Source of the DNA: CAZGBT01 sp964524025 | Lineage (GTDB): Archaea; Aenigmatarchaeota; Aenigmatarchaeia; CG10238-14; EX4484-224 | Direction of reading: 5' to 3' | Assembly: GCA_964524025.1 (NCBI GenBank) | Contig: CAZGBT010000003.1 | Coordinates: 18,966 to 82,965, forward strand | DNA length: 64,000 nt | In this document: piece by piece, positions 62,601 through 64,000 of the stretch | How the letters are laid out: every line of letters starts with the position of its first letter | Numbering within the stretch: the first letter of the stretch is position 1 | Notes under the pieces: generated by a model | The model's database searches: none | Told to the model about the DNA's origin: nothing | The model's input: only the letters and a program-made list of their open reading frames with translations | Program-made: the position numbers and the translations under genes

Positions 62601-64000
62601 TCCTTTAACCGAATAATTAGCCGCCTCTAGAGTCCATTCTCCTCCAACTTTTCTCAACCACATCTTAACAGCTAACCTATCGAGATCTTCATCCGTAACT
62701 TTAACTTTGAATGTCCAGGTTTCGCCCCAACCTCCGTCATCACTTGGTATTACTTCAACATTTTCTAACCTTGGTCTAGTCTCTAGGAAGAAGCCTCTTT
62801 CTCCCAAGAAGAAGTCCTCTTGAGTTGAGTTGAAGTTGTAGTATTGCTTTGAAGATTCTACTTTAACATGATACCCTCTAGTTGGCCAAGTTGAGTGAGT
62901 AGAAGCGTTTATTGTGCAGTTATAATATCCTTCACCTTCCTCTATAGTTGGAGAACAGGTAAATATCGAGCCAGTTTCTGCGCTTATTGTCTTAAAGGTT
63001 ACAGAAGCAGAAGTTAAGTTTAAGCCACATTCGTCTCTTATATAAGCTCTTAATGGTACGTCAATCTCCCCTCTTAAGTATTTCTCTCCGTTTGGTTGCA
63101 GGATATCTAGTATTTGATCGCCAACTATGTATACAGTAAAGTTAGTTGTGTTAATATCAACGTAGCAAGAATCTGTAACTCCTGCTTTCCAGTATTGTAG
63201 ACCTACGTTGTAAGAGCAGTCTGGGTTGAAACTATAGGTTGCATAGCCATGAGAATCGGTTTGAACTAGCTTATCGAATTGATAGTTAACATTATCGTGA
63301 GTTACCCAGAATGAGACGTTAGTTCCTATAGTTATTGAATTATTCTCTACATCAAACACTTTAACTACAAGGTTTCTAATCGTATTAATTCCTGATGTTC
63401 TATTTACCCAACTATCATTTCCTTCTATTAACGAAACTTTTACAATACTTTCTCTTAATCTAAATTCTATTGGAGTTGTGTTGTAATAATTGCTTGGTTC
63501 TCCGTTCTTTATTTCCCATTTGAATGAATTTATTCCTATATCGCTGCATTCAAATTTATGATACAATACACTACAAGTTCCTTTTGTAGGTATACCAGGA
63601 GTTCCTTCTATTGTATCGCTTCCAACTAACTGCCAATCATTGGTTGAGTTTCTTTTTAAGTATAAGTTACAAGTAATAGTATCTCCTTCTTGGTCGTAGA
63701 TGTCAATAGTGAAATTGAACAGCCTCGACCATCCAGTCGATTGGGCAAATTCTACCTTTTGCCATTCATTAGTTGAATAGTTCCATACATAAATGGAAGC
63801 GTTTTCTGCGGTTGTATTAAGGTTCTCCAACCAGAACCAGTCTTGATATAAAGTCGAGTTAAAGTCATAGAGTGGCCATAAAGTTGAGTTTAATCTTATT
63901 GACCAATATCCTTCTTTCTTGCCTGTAGAATCCCAAGTGCAATTGTACCAACCATTGTACTCGTTATTAACAATGGTGCAAGATTCATAAGCTCCAGTTG
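47637..64000 (-). CDS. Giant surface protein fused to a HerA/FtsK-type ATPase (5' end beyond window)
   Basis: The frame is open across the right edge, so at least about 5450 residues are present and the N-terminus and signal peptide are missing. From 64.0 to about 55.3 kb lie nine ~340-aa repeats, each with a WGETWTF-like strand. Then come Ig-like and NEW3/CARDB-like domains (to ~50.0 kb), a CGNKICE...CPEDC cysteine module, a proline-rich stalk (~49.5-49.6 kb), two beta-sandwiches, and a single membrane segment SPWTYLIGMLGIPAAYGGI (~48.77-48.83 kb). An ATPase follows, with Walker A GGTGSGKT (48561-48584) and Walker B LLLVYDEVH (~48.2 kb). The repeats should be outside and the ATPase inside. 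ATPases of this group form hexamers that move DNA or protein; the substrate here is unknown. Confidence 0.85.
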   Translation of the reverse strand, partial: TGAYESCTIVNNEYNGWYNCTWDSTGKKEGYWSIRLNSTLWPLYDFNSTLYQDWFWLENLNTTAENASIYVWNYSTNEWQKVEFAQSTGWSRLFNFTIDIYDQEGDTITCNLYLKRNSTNDWQLVGSDTIEGTPGIPTKGTCSVLYHKFECSDIGINSFKWEIKNGEPSNYYNTTPIEFRLRESIVKVSLIEGNDSWVNRTSGINTIRNLVVKVFDVENNSITIGTNVSFWVTHDNVNYQFDKLVQTDSHGYATYSFNPDCSYNVGLQYWKAGVTDSCYVDINTTNFTVYIVGDQILDILQPNGEKYLRGEIDVPLRAYIRDECGLNLTSASVTFKTISAETGSIFTCSPTIEEGEGYYNCTINASTHSTWPTRGYHVKVESSKQYYNFNSTQEDFFLGERGFFLETRPRLENVEVIPSDDGGWGETWTFKVKVTDEDLDRLAVKMWLRKVGGEWTLEAANYSVKGVNVTVTFTKSDFASTDIGDWEVKFNVTDYPHVDSWDVNETSAAQFTLIQDDINITLVAGNNSIVNRSIAPGKSNVTFSVRIYDVDRNEIVGAGVPINAKFYVETAPDGLNFVQDSSVSSVQAGKFVNTTFPSLDRCTYDIGLLRWYVEAGGSGTAYKLTNSTQFYDFFYVTTVTYPLQAKVLLPDNRTYRRAVDPITFVGYVWDDCGGVKQAQITFDTEPYSSWSHCDPSEVTDYNNGTYSCTVISASDAMLQWYNLTMQASKQYYTDSELARKVDSFVLVTNPLITNPRTDKSGNIGGWGETWTFSVDVRDIDRAVYDFEYMNISLWIDFGNGYEYVDSALCTAATCAEWTTISFTKTFECGKQGIHRFKFNVTDYWGYKNETSDEQMTIEKDDVSIEFVSDPDYINREFDQTGRFVFRIYDEDRDVYVTNTSTLAKIWFTTNSSDPNSWDSGWVVNPSSDGYVYFDFDPDCNYSVGIQKWKAGIEEDACYKPALLSFYPEFEIRGQLKNVLIKPEYGSLFNVTQKVLINFTTLSDCSEFRDDENPVINASYYSIELKDPYGNWFNCEPISNSYKGWYNCTFDTTAKREGYWSIRLNSSKQYYNDNSTLYENWFWLENIKTKAENATIWIFNYSSDEWETIDELTQVGWTRLFNYTIDVYDQEGDTVTCELFINKTGTWQLVGSDTIEGTPGIPTKGTCSVLYHKFECSDIGKVIAYKWQIKDAEQANYFNTSKSIGPNLTVPKVEISLVNGNNSVVNRSSGINQIIELSVKVFDLENNSVTNNVEVSFYVTHDNKNYQLDLINYTETGYAYYYFNPTCDYSVGIQKWYARVTDSCYENVQTDEFTTTIYGDLIPTILSPKGAKYLRSNYPDGQLVPFRAKVINDCGVAMNDVLLNFSAIKGSEVKYCTDIQNLGDGNYTCQLNTTGFKAQGWDVKVNVSKQYYNSNYSYEAFWIWKKGFWVETKPILNSLFNYVTYDYLGNKGDYGWGETWYFFVNATDEDGDTLRVILWVNTTTSPEDWVLKGQNTSVSGINVTVKIKASPAFGPTEALKPRKFKFNVTEVKDIFGNTTPDFPQNKHEIGFGYFTPQKDDVTFFHVEGNGTSVNRTEGAQRLSVRVWDKDKGAWAYQTPTSPPTARIWVTTDDDNYVVIAQSPAGILPGGYINTTGAGFDPDCSFEVGPQKWKAGITAENPYYKAANSSIYSINIITIPLSYKVVHPLNGKRSLKNYPELVEDIPIIVNVSDECGGVSGANVKIYAERGTTVKECSSIIDYNNGTYSCTFTATQIDNDPSWEYGYWNISTNATKAYYNSSPTLTEINAFYIASKPELSLPSPYITTVFGTYDWGDIWTFRIDVDDKDYTGELGSVVNVSFWINLTSGETYFGSKICVRGVNCSVYDPQGPVEFSDITFTCNRTYSDVGVRSFRFKAIDNFGYEDELTQTFTIDEDDAILEEVGSNTSSLAREFSDTAHFYARFSDMWRGTIDFAGVNGTLWITTNDTFDYNVWLQTNESGYFNYYFDPDCRFKAGMRWWKIVLNDSCYEIVESPNQSLTIYGQLKLDLIKPEKDSVIPVGEIVEVRANVSTECYEKIEGASVSFEERDPEGNYRIITENASDIGQGLYNASWNTSFHKGGYYGIRVNASKDYYFGNSTLFADWVYLNNTPPTVENFSVTPNPGMWGEIFTYKADIYDLQMDNVTCKLLVSLDGGTTWQVKNSTIIYWGRGTCELTARFDCSAIGTDNYYMFEIDDGTNKFNTSMQYGPNITKDTIIVTYVYGNGSYVYRKGTNTTLLVLKFYDPVRNAPAVNTKGIVWVTYDGVNWDEGTINYTNSSGYLNVYFDPSYHEVGPQVWTGGSYQDSCYYDNSTNENYTLTIIGSLDVNVSLLEPVPELNAYLKPVENVSFVIKVTDDNNNLIENATINVTFIHETGWKAYCYYWWEVGYGEYRCSRNTSELKARSYNVTARASKEYYEDGVYYAYEPELGYEFFVKTKPVLWGELVYSEQGGNIGGWGETWTFKVNVTDEDLDNVTVYLKIRRIGETPIQANSTLVISPTNKTVTLTYYDPITFQTKQGVWEYWFEAEDSSIWAYTASTPTHNFTIEKDDARLELVEGDGSWVWRNGTGIVYLILRVYDLDRDVYVDNQNVTFYVTTDGVNYDSGRWLLSNLTGHAVYQFDPDCSYSVGVQKWYGAIENDKYYKDVNSSEYTLTIKSLLLPDVVYPDGQAFLRGSLVPINVSLKDDCEFVPGASVSIWAKYYTTEYPCTPVTDQGNGYYNCTWDSTDRPFGWYDVKTSVSKTYYASNTTVKKKSFFVASAPSLSDPSVTPEQGGWGEEYKFKVYLTDVDGNYNNVSLWKSFDNQSWELVASTYLRPPYSDYPIEFKVRFRCDDMGVNYYKFTAVDEYGFSDETEIKKFVLDYDNVTISTLAESSDEVRRISSNLAMFKVRIYDSDLGVYPDNANITFWITEDHSNYTIAISNLTEDGYAVVYYDPTCNSDVGLQYWFAGTTDKCYQPVNSTVEEFKVIGQLYVNLTSPKLNQIINRDKVVKLNASVNDECLNSILDADVNWYAGDSYIASGYNTSWKVPATYPRGPEVIKVNATRTYYDANENQTTVFVYGWADITEIYPENGTSVIAGTSVQLRCRVMDGNTSEPIANYTVYFYENDTLIPGGEQLTDEQGYATVTWFTSDKVYGWYEIKCVIGDDEEKYYNASTYQRISLVRIRRPLIIDYISWSRSWIYRNDSYSPYNATLTVHVNDAKIGDAANATVRFYNDTAQIGECNTSADGFCSIIYNVPDKLKPDVYKIYINATPNQPGIENSETNVTSIEVKGILFLNITSPLNASQYAKTESITLTTLVTSENGEDIPVEYPSSYVEWYNMDGEKIAIAYPTGEPYEYESSYSLKEEPTGWRKFTAIINIPHYDSGQDEVWVLVSGEADVVWVSPQDNSIQPYPDTIYPTCMVKDVVSGEGVANYPVNISYAKTEGQWILLGTFLTNSSGYANATYTPTEKGTVYFLCEIWDNATLQYVARISNDTATIHFKDIRPPIITDITLKPTEKLEANLNSTNVTARVTDDYGVYKVWASFVFPNGTVYNKTMSNISLDYYSTTFIPPIGGTYEVYVCAEDYPPESNENCTFAGTLQVWGKTYAYLINKPNYMLAVGITQEEGFTFEMLINYTNLGPATAYNVNLSVIESPAAGYVEFNQSFKQCKTIYANKSCLLPVEVFVKPKTPAKSIISLISNVTWRNPDLSLNYTTYVTIVKVSSNPVIEIVEDYIESVVEHGTTKEIVNLTVYSAGNDLLENVNMSFDINSQFKQACPHCTISFEPEIIGDMPAGLKVNVTVTISVPAGQDPGFYWTHVFANSANAGSDSAIINVTVPKDNRWDWSPKDFGIVLTPLNTEGTIGLINLTNIGNIKLSSDLFKVGDISEFITIEPSALDIEKQITRSINVSYRIPADAEQRLYTGYILIRTVETESGDFATPYETQIPITLNVTDVPPTFVNLTVKPRRFEMVYGRVIISSYIFDNFDVSLAWINVTYPDNTSTLILMNRYGDFFNASFSSEKEGKHLLRICANDTANLTSCVVKEVYAVGNTSLRLITQNVTASNVTLYTNDSVIFNFTIENLNIARALGVKLDLELPAGWTSSFSSKTYGTILGNESINDSVKIAIPNGTRAGYYEVKFNLSWENLNGNLSSRVFIYHVYVKPLKLIDIVENETYVIIPAGSTKIVNLTVKAVGNDMVKDIFIKCLSGIVCENFTVKIEPDYIQTLDLGESRRINVSITSPLYLETGVYEAFILAETVWSNDTSIIKVKIPINLTWSQEPSEIRKETVQGESGILGKIKIKNEGNVRTLLDVEVIGNISYLLKNVPDKIDLGIGETKIVTLNFTAPIVYEQKVYTGYLKTKNYTEESGYQERITYLELIVHPLFVDIIEPTEENPIVNVSGGMQLQAKVNVTYDGIYLDNPANVSFTIELRNWSYSYRITSFTADYSETAKLWLIGFIAPSLADQRGYDLYVQANYTNKNIQKADVERKAIIYYDTTPPIIEIFVPGKVRVNTTVKIPINITDAGGVGYAMARIKYPDNSTQTFSLNLIGVYRDTYMYELVFSNTSQLGFHTLTVYACDKSDNCNQTSATFGIFPLVYFSGYARDEEQFEPKPPLLVTFEFYSVGSDELLYSVTSDLSRDGYYNITIDAKPYDMRVYLLNETIKLYHVDIKTDLYNPIIFGIIPISKVGRGPILKALRIDSILNYSSAILSFDYSAWKDRSDISIDNLGIYQCNNWIPYTECNGTWTRLPSVVNKLDYKVSANVSLRGAFALAQYICGNKICEMQYGESSAVCPEDCPPAPPGVPIPRPPRPAPPAPPPAVVAPAVPGVPARVPFVIKTTLVFVTLKPNEHEIHSVELTNNLDTPLHASISVEGPVWEFVDLEKTEIDIPPTSTEVIKIKLFAPAEATPGIYTGDLVVKIGEKVHRIPVTLKIEVPPEPLLDVKVEVLTKQIEPNETLKFRVTVINLGPTPTIEDIVLNYTIKNLKTEEIYWRSTETIAIEQIKSFIRKVQLPATIKPNEKYVLEVTATYWYGKKKAIAADTFEVLEIPVALKILRSILLSPWTYLIGMLGIPAAYGGIRLYGLLQLRRVKKKKYILPIDFKKLPRPGKYAIEVGKIAETDVKAYFDTRQLIMHTLAAGGTGSGKTVSAMVVAEELLKRGIPVIVFDPTAQWTGFIRPSKDPHMLELYPKFGLKPEDARGFKTNIIVVEDPDMPIDLKKYMVPGEITVFVMNKLKPAELDRFIRRSIDAVFAMRPPESKELKLLLVYDEVHRTLPKYGGKGGYIALERGAREFRKWGIGLFLISQVLLDFKGAIRANIATEIQLRTRYEGDINRVKMKYGREYASKVVKLVVGTGMVQNSEYNDGKPWFVTFRPLLHSTFALTDKELKQYKKLDEELSKIEARIEELKAAGIDVHDIEVEAKLARDKLKQGMFKMVETYLESLMASLRRYGGI
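48561..48584 (-). other. Walker A of the C-terminal ATPase domain of the giant protein
   Basis: GGTGSGKT is encoded here. The domain spans roughly 47.64-48.72 kb and also has the Walker B segment LLLVYDEVHRTLP and a LFLISQ strand, the order found in HerA/VirB4/FtsK-superfamily motors. Confidence 0.85.
60461..60564 (+). repeat. 104-bp exact repeat, copy 1
   Basis: It is identical to 63533-63636, 3072 bp (1024 codons, three repeat units) away. It marks recent exchange or duplication at a three-unit period within the giant gene. Confidence 0.92.
63533..63636 (+). repeat. 104-bp exact repeat, copy 2
   Basis: This is the partner of 60461-60564. It starts at TTCCTATATC and ends at AACTGCCAA, with divergence on both sides. 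Confidence 0.92.

Larger units (their letters stand above)
55300..64000 (-). repeat. Tandem ~340-aa protein repeats in the giant surface protein
   Basis: Nine WGETWTF-type strands are encoded near 63.72, 62.73, 61.70, 60.65, 59.63, 58.56, 57.57, 56.58 and 55.62 kb, a period of 0.95-1.07 kb. Each unit also has a YDLDRDV-like acidic turn (in the DVRDIDRAV style), a YSVGxQKWxAG segment and a SKQYYN strand. The array probably continues beyond the window. Confidence 0.85.

Noticed and set aside
47637..64000. CRISPR or minisatellite interpretation of the repetitive DNA
   Set aside because: Repeats are long, diverged, in one continuous frame and have no spacer structure.

Overview
This 64 kb, AT-rich window is archaeal. 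The evidence is a ribosomal protein S6e, aIF2-gamma, PIN nuclease, Rpo7 and Spt4 neighbourhood, an Orc1/Cdc6 initiator, an initiator tRNA with the archaeal A1-U72 pair, a cupin-type phosphoglucose isomerase, a DhnA-type aldolase, GH57 enzymes, a class III (type IV pilin) signal peptide, and two bulge-helix-bulge (BHB) introns. Compact overlapping genes, glycogen-centred sugar metabolism and very large surface proteins would fit a DPANN-type or similar uncultivated archaeon. The lineage is inference only.

Layout. 1-6.6 kb: carbamoyltransferase C-terminus, intron-bearing tRNA-Ile(UAU), MazG/THEP1 nucleotide enzymes, a free-standing LAGLIDADG endonuclease running into the initiator tRNA-Met gene, then tatD-orc1/cdc6-radical SAM, an orphan acidic helical protein and tRNA-Pro. 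6.6-15 kb: an NAD kinase-Nudix fusion, a HerA-type ATPase, and an overlapping operon of secreted transglutaminase, GTPBP1-like GTPase, two ATP-grasp proteins and an N-formylglutamate-amidohydrolase-like protein. 15-18 kb: the translation/transcription cluster. Here aIF2-gamma is interrupted by an apparent 33-nt BHB intron inside its P-loop and seems to start at AUA. 18-26 kb: glycogen and glycolysis genes (two GH57 proteins, debranching enzyme, GT4 synthase, cupin PGI, aldolase, TPI); a ROK sugar kinase lies apart at 45.5 kb.

26-64 kb is a cell-envelope island. It holds three winged-helix regulators, two MinD/ParA ATPases and many secreted or membrane-anchored beta-sandwich proteins. It also has an operon of an M50-like membrane protease, MinD, a 56-aa membrane protein and three long coiled-coil proteins. 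A 1918-aa surface protein follows, and finally a giant protein of at least 5450 residues that runs off the right edge. The giant has tandem ~340-aa extracellular repeats, a proline-rich stalk, one transmembrane segment and a C-terminal HerA/FtsK-type ATPase predicted to be cytoplasmic. A coiled-coil protein carrying three SHOCT-like motifs is encoded 31 nt downstream. A reasonable model, not proven, is an envelope machine in which external appendages are coupled through the membrane to ATPases and coiled-coil scaffolds inside.

The two strongest observations are the surface-protein/ATPase fusion with its neighbours and the intron in aIF2-gamma. No CRISPR array, rRNA or transposase was seen. 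No stretch above 300 bases lacks a gene; the longest gap (5117-5391) is an AT-rich divergent promoter region in which I recognise nothing else.
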